Shown in pieces: positions 1 to 11,700 of a DNA stretch of 64,000 nt. The position numbers were made by a program, and so were the translations under genes. Below the pieces are notes generated by a model. It saw only the letters and a list, made by a program, of their open reading frames with translations. It searched no databases and was not told the DNA's origin. Source of the DNA: Romanomermis culicivorax (lineage: Eukaryota > Nematoda > Enoplea > Mermithida > Mermithidae); assembly GCA_963922205.1 (NCBI GenBank), contig CAWUHX010000040.1, positions 665,001-729,000 of the forward strand. The letters are read 5' to 3'. Numbering within the stretch: the first letter of the stretch is position 1; the number at the start of each line of letters is the position of its first letter.

Positions 1-1600
1 TGTAAATTTTGATATTCAGAGTACAGCTTTAAATTTTTCGAACTATACTTTTTCTAGATTTTTGTAAACTTTACATTTGTTGTGAACTTCACATTTTCCT
101 GTAGGTTTTTGTGAAATTTACATTTTTTGCAAACTTTAGATTTTTCTTAAATTTTTCTTTAAACTGACAAATTTCTCAACACTAGAATACAGCTGTAAAT
201 TTTTTCACACTTGAATTTTTGTCGATTTTTGTAAAGTTTACATTTTCTGTAGGCTTTACATTTTCTCTAAACTTTACATGTTTTGTAAAGTTGATACTTT
301 AAACTTTACATTTTTCGTAAATTTTTTCAAATTCACGAATTTCCTAGCTCTAGAATACAGTTGCAAATTTTTACAAAGTAGGATTTTTGTCGTTTTGTGT
401 TAAGTTAACTTTAAAAAAACTAAATTTTTGGTTAATTTCTTCAAAAGTTTACAATTTTTTTGTAAAATTTATATTCTTCCTATGAGGCTTAAATTTTTGT
501 AGATTTTAATAAACTGAATTTTTGTAGATTTTTGTGAACTGAATTTTTTGTAGATTTTTGTAAACTGAATTTTTGTACATTTCTGTAAACTTCAATTTTT
601 TTAAACTCCTCATTTCCTTGTAAGTTTTTTAAAATAACAGATTTTTAAAATTTGAGACAAAGGTTAAATTTTTGTAAACTTGAATTTTTGTAGACTTTAC
701 ATTGTTTTGTAGATTTTTATAGATTGACAAATTTCTGAAAATTAAGCTGCAGATGTAAATTTTGCCAAACTTGATTTTTTGTGGAAATTGGAAACTACAT
801 TTTCAAACAAAATTGAAATTTTCTTGTAAATTTAAATTCGTTCTCTTTGCAGGTGTTTTGTAAACCTAACTTTTTTGTAAACTGAATTTCTGTAGGTTTT
901 TTTTGTCAACTTTACAGTTTTTAAACTACATTGTTTTGTAAATTTTTTTAGACTCTTCAGTGTTTTGTAAACTCTACATTTTTTTTGAAAACTTTACATT
1001 TTTTGCGAATTTCTGTTGAAAACTTCAGTTTTCTGTAAATTTTACATTTTTCGTAAACTTCGAATTTTCGTAGATTTTTGTAAACTTTCCATTTTCTTGA
1101 ACTTTAAATTTTTGTAATTTATTCTAAATTCTAAAGTGTTTTTTTGTAAACTTTACATTTTTTGTAATTTTTTTAAATAGACAAATTTCTGAACATTGAG
1201 ATACAAATGTAAATTTTTGCGAAGTTGAATTTTTGAAGATTTTCGTGAACTGAAATTTGGTAACTTTTTGTAAACTTTACATTTTTTCAGAAATCGGATT
1301 GTTTTGTAAATCTTTTTAAAGCTTCGCAGTATTTTGTAAACTTTACATTTTTCCTTCTAGATTATTGTAAACTCTGCATTTTTTGAAAACTTTACATTTT
1401 TTTGTATGTATAGTTTAAAACTTTGCATTTTTATTGTAAATTTTGTTTCTTAAAGTTTACACTTTCGTCAAAAATGCACAAATTTTCTCTATTTTCGTCG
1501 TTTTTCATGCAAAAAAATCAAATTTTTTGATCCAAAATTTGGTATATATTTACCAAAAATTTGTAAACATGAAATATTTTCCTACTGTAGTGTAAAGTAG
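1..1600 (+). repeat. LARS2 intron, degenerate TGTAAACTTTACATTTTT array
   Basis: No coding potential. The stretch is built from irregular copies of words such as tgtaaactttacatttttt and gtagatttttgtaaactg. It includes a longer recurring block (gacaaatttct...tacag/aatgtaaattttt) near 170, 340, 725 and 1185. Because the first exon in the window enters in mid-gene, this is an intron of LARS2. Confidence 0.8.
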
Positions 1601-1629
1601 AGAAGTATATGGGGTAGCATCTTTTGAAA

Positions 1630-2375
1630 ATATCGGATCCGGGTCCAAAGTTCCAAGAATATCGGATCCGGGTTCAAAGTTCCAAGAATATCGGATCCGG
1701 GCCCAAAGTTCCAAAGATATCGGATCCGGGTCCGGGTCCAAAGTTCCAAGAGTATTGAATCCGGGTTCGGATCCAAAGTTTCAAGAATATCGGATCCGGG
1801 TCCAAAGTTCCAGGAATATTGGACCCGGGTCCGAGTTCAAAGTTCCAAGAATATCGGGTCCGAGTCCAAAGTTCCAAGAATATCGGATCCGGGTTCAAAG
1901 TTCCAAGAATATCGGATCCGGGCCCAAAGTTCCAAAGATATCGCATCCGGGTCCGGGTCCAAAGTTCCAAGAATATCGAATCCGGGTCCGGATCCAAAGT
2001 TTCAAGAATATCGGGTCCGAGTCCAAGGTTTCAAGAATACTGGATCCGGATCCGAAATCTCAAAAATATCGGATCCGGGATGGGTCTAATGTTTCAAGTA
2101 ATATCGGATCCGTTTCCGAGTCCAATGTTTCAAGAATATCGGATCCGGGTCCAATGTTTCGAGAATATCGGCTCGGGGTTCAAAGTTCCAAAAATATTGG
2201 ACCCGGGTCGAAATTTTTGATTATATCGGATCCGGGTCACAAGTTTCAAGAATATCGGATCCGCTTCCGAGTCCAAAGTTCCAAGAATATCGGACCCGGG
2301 TCCGGATCCAAAATTTCAATAATATCGGATCCGGGTTCGGATTCCAACAACATAGTCGGGTAATTTCGGGTCCGG
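1630..2375 (+). repeat. GGATCC minisatellite, 29-bp unit (LARS2 intron)
   Basis: About 25 tandem copies of a 29-bp unit containing atcggatccgggtccaaag and ttccaagaat; some units have an extra gggtcc, making them 35 bp. BamHI-type GGATCC palindromes recur. The unit is much richer in G and C than its surroundings and is free of stop codons in several frames on both strands, so open frames of up to 202 codons arise here with repetitive peptides (for example PGPKFQEYRIRV). I treat these as by-products, not genes. Confidence 0.92.
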
Positions 2376-2426
2376 AATCTGGATACCCGATATACATCTC
2401 TAGTGTAAAGATCAAATTTTTCGCAG

Positions 2427-2763
2427 GAAGTCGCCGTCCCAGAATCCGATTTACCCGTTTTATTACCCGACGTAGAAAAAAACGTCGACGGAAAAACGGC
2501 GGCGGAAAAAAATCCGTCGGCTGATCAAGGAGACGTCGGCGTTTCGTCGCCGTTATCGCGATTCCAGAATTGGAAACGTTGCACGTGTCCGAAATGCGGT
2601 AGATTGGACGGTGAACGGGAAACCGATACTTTGGACACATTTTTCGATTCTAGTTTTTATTTTTTACGTTTTTTGGACGCCAAAAATCACCAAAAATTGT
2701 GCGATATTGAAAAAATCGAACATTTTATGCCCGTCGACGTTTACGTCGGCGGCAGGGAGCACG
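2427..2763 (+). CDS. LARS2: LARS2 exon A (catalytic core segment before GGxEHA)
   Basis: Opens after the acceptor tttttcgcag with EVAVPESDLP and ends in codon phase 1 at the donor g|gtaattt; the first base of an Ala codon is split across the intron to complete GGREHA. The segment holds a CPKCG pair of cysteines, RETDTLDTFFDSS and MPVDVYVGGREH, all hallmarks of LeuRS around the Rossmann fold. Where the family usually has Trp (VDSSWY or VDSAWY) this exon has Phe (FDSSFY). About 25 residues of low-complexity linker (AAEKNPSADQGDVG) precede the cysteine pair and look longer than in mammals. The preceding exon is not in the window. Confidence 0.92.
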
Positions 2764-5700
2764 GTAATTTTGTAGTTTTTGTAAAAAAAATTTTTTTAAA
2801 TTTTTTTTACCTGTTTATTTTCAATATTTTTTAATTTTTTCGTTTTTCCTTTTTTTGTCATTTTTTTATTTTCTTCTTTTTGTTTTCTTTATTTTTTGTT
2901 ACTTTTGTCCGATTTTCTTTTTTTATGAAACTTGTTTTGTAAAGGACATTTTTTTAAAGAATTTAAATTTAGATCGTTCAATTTTTGTTCTTTTATTTCT
3001 TTCTTTGTTGTGTTTCATTTTTTGGGTGTTTTTATTTTTCTGTTTCTTTTTTTTCAAACTGCATATTTTTCTTTTTTCGGCTGCCTATGGTAAAGGCTAT
3101 TTTGTGATTACAAATTTTCAATTTTTTAATTTTTTTCTTTTTTTATTTGTTTTTTAAATTTTCTTTGATTATCTTTTTTTACCAAATTTGTTTTGTTTTC
3201 TTTTTTTGTTGTATATTCTCAGCTTCAAAATTTTGTAGCAAATTTGAACTTCGATATTTTAATTTTTTTGTTTTGTTGTTTTATTTCTTTTTTTATATTG
3301 CTGTTCGTATTTGTGTTTCGAAATGGTTGAAAAAAGTTTGTTTTTTTTTTGTTTTCTTTTTTTGTTTGTTGTATCTGTTTTTCAAATTTTTTTTTTGTTT
3401 TTTTTCAATTTTTTGTAAAACTATAACATTTTTTGATTGTTTTATTTATGTATTGTCTTTTTTTGTTTTCGTTGTTGTATTCGCTTCTAAAATTTTCATT
3501 TTTCTCTTTTTTATTTTAAAATTTGATATTTTTGCTTTTTTGAATATATTCTAATTCCATTTTTTCCAATTTAAAAAAATGTTTAATTTTGTTTTCTTCA
3601 CTCTTTAGTTTTTTTTTGTTTTCTTGATTGTTTTTGAAATTCTTATTTTTTCCGTCTCTTCTTTTAAACTTTACATTTCATTTTTTCTTCTTTTTTTGTT
3701 TCTTTTTTTTAATTTTTTAAATTTTAGTTATGTTTAAGTTTCTTTCTTTATGACATTGTTCTGTTCCTTTTTTTAACATAATTTTATTAACAAATTTTTG
3801 GAAAAATTTAGATTTCGATACTTTATTTATTGTTGTTTATTTTTTTGTTTTTCCGAAATTTATATTTTTTGTTTCCTTTTTTTGTTTTTGAAATTTTTTT
3901 TCTGTTCCTTTTTCAAGTTTGATATTTTTTTTTGGTATATTCTTACTTTGTTTCCTCGAGTTTTTGTACAAAAAATTTAAATTTCAGTTTATTAATTTTT
4001 GTAAAAAATTTAAATTTGTTTTCACTTTTTCTTTTTTCCTTTATTTTTTATGTTTGGTTTTCGTTCTTTCTATTTTTGTCTTTTCTTAGTCTGTTATTAG
4101 AATTTTTTCAAATTCAGATTTCGATTTTTTTTTCTTTTTTTTGTATTGTTTGTTTTTAGTTCCTTTGTAAAAATTTTAATTTCGATTTTTGTTTGTTTTT
4201 TATTTCTTTTTTTGAGTGTGCAGTATTTTTTGTTGAAATTTGTATTTTTTAAGCGTTTTTTTTTAATTTGTTTGTTTGAAGTTTCTTATAGGACAGTTTG
4301 AATATTTGTTTTTTTTGTATATTTCTTTTTGTTTTCTGATTTCTTTGTTTTTTGTATTATTCTTTGTTTTTTCTGTAAACTTTTTTTGTTTCTTGATTTT
4401 TCTTTCACTTTTTTGTATATTTCTTCATGTTTTCAGTATATTTTTTTGCGGATATTTTTTCGTTTTTTTGATTTTGATTTTTTTTGTTTTTCGATTATTT
4501 CTGTATATTTTTTTGTTTTTTTTTGATTTTCTTGTTTTTTGTATATTTCTTTTTGTTTTTCGATTTCTTTGTTTTTTGTATTATTCTTTGTTTTTGACTT
4601 TTTTGTTTTTTTCTTTAAACTTTTTTGTTTCTTGATTTTTCTTTTACTTGTTTGTATATTTCTTTATGTTTTCAGTATATTTTTTTGTTTTTTAGTTTTC
4701 TTGTTTTTTAGTTTTCTTGTTTTTTAGTTTTCTTGTTTTTTGTATATTTCTTTTTGTTTTATGATTCTCCTTTTGTTTTTTTTTTGTATATTTCGTTTTG
4801 TTTTTTGTTTTTTATATTTGTTTGCTTTTTTGTATATATTTTTGTTTCTTGATTTTTCTCGTTTTGTATATTTCTTTCTGTTTTTTTGTATATTTCTGTT
4901 TTTTTTGTTTTATTTGAATATTTATATTATTTTTTCTATTTTTTCTTATTTATGAGATTTCATCATTTTTAGAAGCTTTAAACAAGAAAAATTGTTTTTC
5001 AGCCACTTTACACCTCTATTACGCCCGTTTTATGAGCCATTTTTTGAAAAGTTTAAATTTATGCCCCGTCGACGAACCATTCCGGCGTCTTTTGCCCCAA
5101 GGCGTGGTCATGGCGCCGGCCTATTGCCTAAAATCTAGCGGTCAATATATAGGCGAAGATCGCGTTCGGAAAAATGAAAGTATATACCTACAGTAAACTT
5201 TGATGTAAGGTGCGAAATAGGAATTTTTTCAACTTGCGAATCAAATACATTTTTTCTAGAAGGAATTTTGGTCTATACAGTAACCGGTATACAGTAAACT
5301 GTGATGTAAAGTGTAAAATATTCTTTTTTTGTACTTGCGAATCAAATGCACTTTTTTGTAGGAGGAATTTTGGTCGATACAGTAACCGGTATACGGTAAA
5401 CTTTGGTGTAAAGTGTAAAATGGGATTTTTCCGTACTTGAAAATCAAATTCTTTTTGTAGAGGAAATTTGCGTCGATACAATAACCGGTATATACTAAAC
5501 TTGGTGTAAATTGTAAAATGGAAATTTATTTGTACTTGCGGATCAAATGCCCTTTTTTTGTATCAGGAATTTCGGTCGATACAGTAAACTTTAGTTTAAA
5601 GTGTAAAATGGAAATTTTTTGAATTTTCGATTCAAATGCACCTTCTTTGTAGAGTGGATTATGGTCGATACAGTAACCGGTATACAGTAAACTATGGTGT

Positions 5701-8700
5701 AAAGTGTAGAATGGAATTTTTTGAACTTGCGAATCAAATGTGCTTTTTTGTAGAAGGAATTTCGGTCGATATGTTAATCGGTATACAGTAAATTATGGTG
5801 TAAAGTGTTGAATAAGAATTTTTTGTACTTGCGAATCAAATGCACCTTTTTTAGGGGGAATTTCGGTCGATACAGTAACCGGTATACGGTAAACTTTGGT
5901 GTAAAGTGTAAAATGGGATTTTTCCGTACTTGCGAATCAAATTCTTTTTGTAGAGGAAATTTGGGTCGATACAGTAACCGTTATACAGTAAACTTTGGTG
6001 TAAAGTGTGAAATGGTCATTTTTTTGTACTTGCGAATCAAATGCATTTTTTGTATCAGGAATTATGGTCGATACAGTAAACTTTAGTTTAAAGTGTAAAA
6101 TGGCAATTTTTTGAATTTTCGAATCAAATGCACCTTTTTTGTAGAGTGGATTATGGTCGATACAGTAACCGGTATACAGTAAACTATGGTGTAAAGTGTA
6201 GAATAAGAATTTTTTGTACTTGCGAATCAAATAAACCTTTTTGTAGAAGGATTTTCGGTCGATACAGTAACCAGTGTTCAGTAAACTATGGTGTAAAGTG
6301 TAGAATAAGAATTTTTTGTACTTGCGAATCAAATGCACCTTTTTTTAGGGGGTATTTTGGTCGATACAGTAACCGGTATACGGTAAACTTTGGTGTAAAG
6401 TTTAAAATGGGATTTTTCCGTACTTGCGAATCAAATTCTTTTTGTAGAGGAAATTTGGGTCGATACAGTAACCGTTATACAGTAAACTTTGGTGTAAAGT
6501 GTGAAATGGTCATTTTTTTGTACTTGCGAATCAAATGCATTTTTTGTATCAGGAATTATGGTCGATACAGTAAACTTTAGTTTAAAGTGTAAAATGGCAA
6601 TTTTTTGAATTTTCGAATCAAATGCACCTTTTTTGTAGAGTGGATTATGGTCGATACAGTAACCGGTATACAGTAAACTTCGGTGTAAAGTGTAGAATGG
6701 GATTTTTTTGAACTTGCGAATCGAATGTACTTTTTTGTAGAAGGAATTTCGGCCGATATGTTAATCGGTATACAGTAAACTTTGGTGTAAAGTGTAGAAT
6801 AACAATTTTTTGTACTTGCGAATCAAATAAACCTTTTTGTAGAAGGATTTTCGGTCGATACAGTAACCAGTGTTCAGTAAACTATGGTGTAAAGTGTAGA
6901 ATAAGAATTTTTTGTACTTGCGAATCAAATGCACCTTTTTTAGGGGGAATTTTGGTCGATACAGTAACCGGTATACGGTAAACTTTGGTGTAAAGTGTAA
7001 AATGGGATTTTTCCGTACTTGCGAATCAAATTCTTTTTGTAGAGGAAATTCGGGTCGATACAGTAACCGTTATACAGTAAACTTTGGTGTAAAGTGTGAA
7101 ATGGTCATTTTTTTGTACTTGCGAATCAAATGCATTTTTTGTATCAGGAATTTCGGTCGATACAGTAAACTTTAGTTTAAAGCGTAAAATAGCAATTTTT
7201 TGAATTTTCGAATCAAATGCACCTTTTTTGTAGAGTGGATTATGGTCGATACAGTAACCGGTATACAGTAAACTTTGGTGTAAAGTGTAGAATGGGATTT
7301 TTTTGAACTTGCGAGTTAAATGTACTTTTTTGTAGAAGGAATTTCGGTCGATATGTTAATCGGTATACAGTAAACTTTGGTGTAAAGTGTAGAATAAGAA
7401 TTTTTTGTACTTGCGAATCAAATGCACCTTTTTTTAGGGGGAATTTTGGTCGATACAGTAACCGGTATACGGTAAACTTTGGTGTAAAGTGTAAAATGGG
7501 ATTTTTCCGTACTTGCGAATTAAATTCTTTTTGTAGAGGAAATTTGGGTCGATACAGTAACCGTTATACAGTAAACTTTGGTGTAAAGTGTAAAGTGGGA
7601 ATTTATTTGTACTTGCAGATCGAATGCACTTTTTTGTATCAGGAATTGTGGTCGATACAGTAACCGTTTAAAGTGTAAAATGGTACCATTCTTTTGAATT
7701 TTCGAATCAAATGCACTTTTTTGTAGAAAGAATTTCAGTCGATACAGTAACCGGTATAGGGTACACTTTGGTGTAAAGTGTAAAATGTATTTTTTTGTAC
7801 CTGCGAATCAACTTTTTTCTAGAAGGAATTTTGGTCGATACAGTAACCGGCGACGAGGTGGAGAAAAAAAAGGAAAAAATGAGCAAGTCGCGTTACAATG
7901 GCGTCGATCCGCGGAGCGTTTTAGATCAATACGGTTGCGATATTAGTCGACTTTTGATGATAGGTTTCGTTTCGCCGCAAGCTCATAGAGTTTGGCAAGT
8001 TGAAGGAGGTAAAAAAATTTTAAAAAAATGAAAAAAATTCAAAAAAATTAAAAAAATCTTAAAATTGACAAAGTTTAAAAAAATTCGAAAGTTTAAAAAA
8101 TATTCAAAATTTAAAAAAGTTAATCGGAAGATATACAAAAAAATTGAAAAAAATAAAAAAACAGAAAAAATACTCTATAAAATTTTATTTTTTGGTATAG
8201 TTTTTAACATCGAAACTTTTTTGGTTCGTATTTTTTTCAGGAAAAAAATCAAAAAAATATTTGCAAACAAAAACAAATAGTAGGAAAAACAAATTGAAAT
8301 TTTCTTCTCTTCTTGTCACTTTTTTCTTCATTTAATTTTCTATTCTAGTTCATTATTTCTAGTTTTTCTTTTTTCTTTTCCCTTTTCTTTTTTTTCTTCT
8401 TTCTTTTCATCTCTTCCTTTTTTCATTTCATTTTTTCTAGTTTTTGCTTTTTTCTGTTTTTCTTTCCGTTTTTTCTTTTCGTGTTTTTCTTTTATTTTTT
8501 CTTGTTTTTGTTTTCTCCCTCTCTTTCTACATTTCATCTTTTATTTTTAATCCATTTGTTATGTATATTTTTTGTTTTTTCTCCTTTTGTTTTTTTTCTT
8601 TTTTTTCTCCTTCTTCTATTTCATTTTTTTATTTTAATTAATTTTTTCTGTTTTTTCTTTCTTCTCTTTTTTGCTATATTTTTTTATTTTATCATTCTGA

Positions 8701-11700
8701 TCCATTTTTTATTCATTATTTATCTGTTCTCTGTCTTCATTTCTTTTTTGCTCATTTTTTTCTCTTTGTTTCTTCATTTTATTTTTTCGTTTGTTCATTT
8801 TAATTCATGTTTTCTGTATTCTTTTTTTCTCTGTTTTCTTTTTTTCTTTTCCTTCTTTCTTACAGTTTTTCTCACTTCTTTGTTTTTTCTTTTTTTAGTC
8901 CGTTTCGTTTTATTTTGTTTTTTTTTATTTTCATTATTTTTTATATTTTTTCTCTTTTCCGTTTTTTTCTTTTTTCTTTTTTTCTTTCTTGCTCCATTTC
9001 ATTTTTTCAATTTTAGTTTTTTTCTCATATTCTTTTTCTGTTTTTTTCTTTTTTTTTGTTTTTTCTGTTGTTTTTTCTTATTTCTGTATTTTCCTAGTTT
9101 TCTTTTTTTTCTTCTGTCTTACTTCTTATTTCATTATTCAATATTTCCTTTTCATTTATTTGATTTTTGCATTCTAATTCAATTTTTCTAATTTTTTGCT
9201 CTTTTTCATTTTTTCTTTCCATTTTTTCTCTTTTTCCTTAATTTTTCGGTTTTTCTTATCTTTTTATCAAATTTTTCTATTGTAAACTGTACTAATTTGG
9301 ATTGTTTCACAATGAAACAATATTTGGAGAAGATCAAATATAGAAATAAAGGAAGGAAAGAGAAAGAATAAACAAAAAACATGTCAAAAAATGGAGAAAA
9401 TTTTTTCATTTGTTCAACAAAGACAGCAAAAAAAGAGAAAAAAGAAACGGAGAAAGAAACATAGAGGAAAGAATGAAAGAGAAAACGAAAAGAAAAAAGA
9501 GAAAAAATGGCAGAAAGAAAGAGAAAAAGAAACAAGGTGAAAATTAAGAAAAACTCGAAAGAAAAAATATAAGATTAAAGGAAAAAGAAAAGGAAAAAAG
9601 ACTAGAAAAAATTAATTAAAATGGAAAAATGAAAAAAATGAATTTTAGAAAGAAATTAAGGAGAAAAATGAAAGGAAAAACGAAAAAAAAAGAAAAAAAG
9701 AATTAACAAACAAAATACATACAAAAAAAATTTTGATTTTTTTCATATTCTAGGTCCCAAATGCATACAACGTTGGATAAATCGAATAATGTATTTGGTG
9801 CAAAATTACGTGGAACAACGTGCTAAAAGTGTAAATTCGACGACGCCTTTCGACGAAAATCACCCTATAGAAATAACGTTACGGGATCAATATAATTTAA
9901 GCGTTCAAAAAGTTAGTCGAAATATGCTTCTTTTTGCTAAACTTTTATTTACACCTAATAATTTCCAATTTGTGTAAAGAATTTCTTAATTACCCAACCG
10001 GATTTTCTGATGTAGTGTAAAGAGGCTCTATTTTATACGGAATGATTTTTTAATTTGGTGTAAAGAAGTTCTTATTTACACAAAACGATTTTCTAATGTA
10101 ATGGAGAGAAGCTCTATTTTACACAAAACGATTTTTCTTACGTGGTGTAAAGAAGCTCTATTTCATGCAGAATGATTTTTTTATTCGGTGTAAAGAAGTT
10201 CTTATTTACACGAAAGGATTTTCTGATGTGGTGTAAAGAAGTTCTTATTTACACAAAAGAATTTTCTAATGTGGTGTAAAGAAGTTATTATTTACACAAA
10301 GGACTTTCTTATGTAGTGTAAAGAAGTTCTTGGTTACGTGCAACTATTTTCTAATGTAGTGTAAACAAGTTATATTCTACAGAAAATGATTTTTTGTAGT
10401 GTAAGGAAGTTCTTATCAACGCAAAATGATTTTCTAATGTACTGTAAAGAAGTTCTCATTCACACAAAAAGATTTACTAATGTAGTGTAAACAAGTTCTT
10501 TTTTAAACCAAGTAATTTTCCTATGTAGTGTAAACAAGTTCTTTTTTACACCAAATAATTTTCCTATGTAATGTAAAGAGGTTCATATTTATGCATAAAG
10601 ATTTTATTATGCAGTGTAAAAAAGTTCTTATTTACACATGATGATTTGCCTCTGTAGTGTAAAGGAGTTCTTTTTTGACAATCAATTTTCCAATGGAGTG
10701 TAAACAAGTTCTCATTTACAGAAAATGATTTCTTAACGTAGTGTAAACAAGTTCTTTTTTACACCAAGTAATTTTCCTATGTAGTGTAAACAAGTTCTTT
10801 TTTACACCAAGTAATTTTCCTATGTAGTGTAAACAAGTTCTTTTTTACACCAAATAATTTTCCTATGTAGTGTAAAGAGGTTCATATTTATGCATAAAGA
10901 TTTTATGATGCAGTGTAAAAAAGTTCTTATTTACACACGATGATTTGCCTCTGTAGTGTAAAGGAGTTCTTTTTTGACAATCAATTTTCCAATGGAGTGT
11001 AAACAAGTTCTCATTTACACAAAATGATTTCTTAACGTAGTGTAAAAAAGTTCTTATTTACATATGATGATTTTCTAATGTAGTGTGAAGAAATTCTCAT
11101 TTACACAGAAGGATTTACCAATGTAATGTAAACAAGTTATATTTTACAAAAAATAATTTTTTTAGTGTAAAGAAGCTCTTATCAACGCAACATGATTTTC
11201 TAATGTGTTGTAAAGAAGATCTTTTTATATAAAACAATTTTCCTTTGTAGTGTAAAGAAGTTCTTATTTACACAGGAGAATTTTATGATGCAGTGTAAAG
11301 AAGTTCTTATTTACACACGATGATTTTTTTGTGTAGCGTAAAGAAGTTCTTATTTTCACCTAACGATTTTCTACTACAGTGTCAAGAAGTTCTTATTTAC
11401 AGAAAAAGATTTTCTGATGTTGTGTAAAGAAGGTATTTTTTACACCAAATAATTTTCTCATCTAGTGTAAAGAAGTTCTTATCTATACGGAAGAATTTTC
11501 ATATGTAGTGTAAAGAGGTTCATATGTAGTGTAAACTGTAGAGATGTTCATATTTACACATAAAGATTTCCTGATGAGTGTAAAAAAGTTCTTATTTACA
11601 CAAGATGATTTTCCTGTGTAATGTAAAGAGGTTCTTTTTTGACAGATGATTTTCTAATGGAGTGTAAACAAGTTCTCATTTACACAAAATGATTTCTTAA

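Noticed and set aside
1550..2363. Open frames on both strands over the GGATCC array, with collagen-like or silk-like repetitive peptides
   Set aside because: The 29-bp period keeps several frames open on both strands at once; there is no independent sign of coding, and the array lies inside a LARS2 intron.
5188..7175. Repetitive peptides GRYSNRYTVNFGVKCKMGFF and similar in the 5.2-7.2 kb array
   Set aside because: By-product of the ~105-bp intron repeat; frames break at indels and both strands show similar frames.
8481..9191. 236-codon Phe/Leu-rich open frame on + and a similar frame on - at 9206-9535
   Set aside because: Consequence of the pyrimidine and purine arms of LARS2 intron C-D.
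9912..9977. Extension of LARS2 exon D as VSRNMLLFAKLLFTPNNFQFV
   Set aside because: Reads into the intron after a proper donor (aaa|gttagt) and ends in a stop; splicing to exon E restores the conserved LeuRS sequence.
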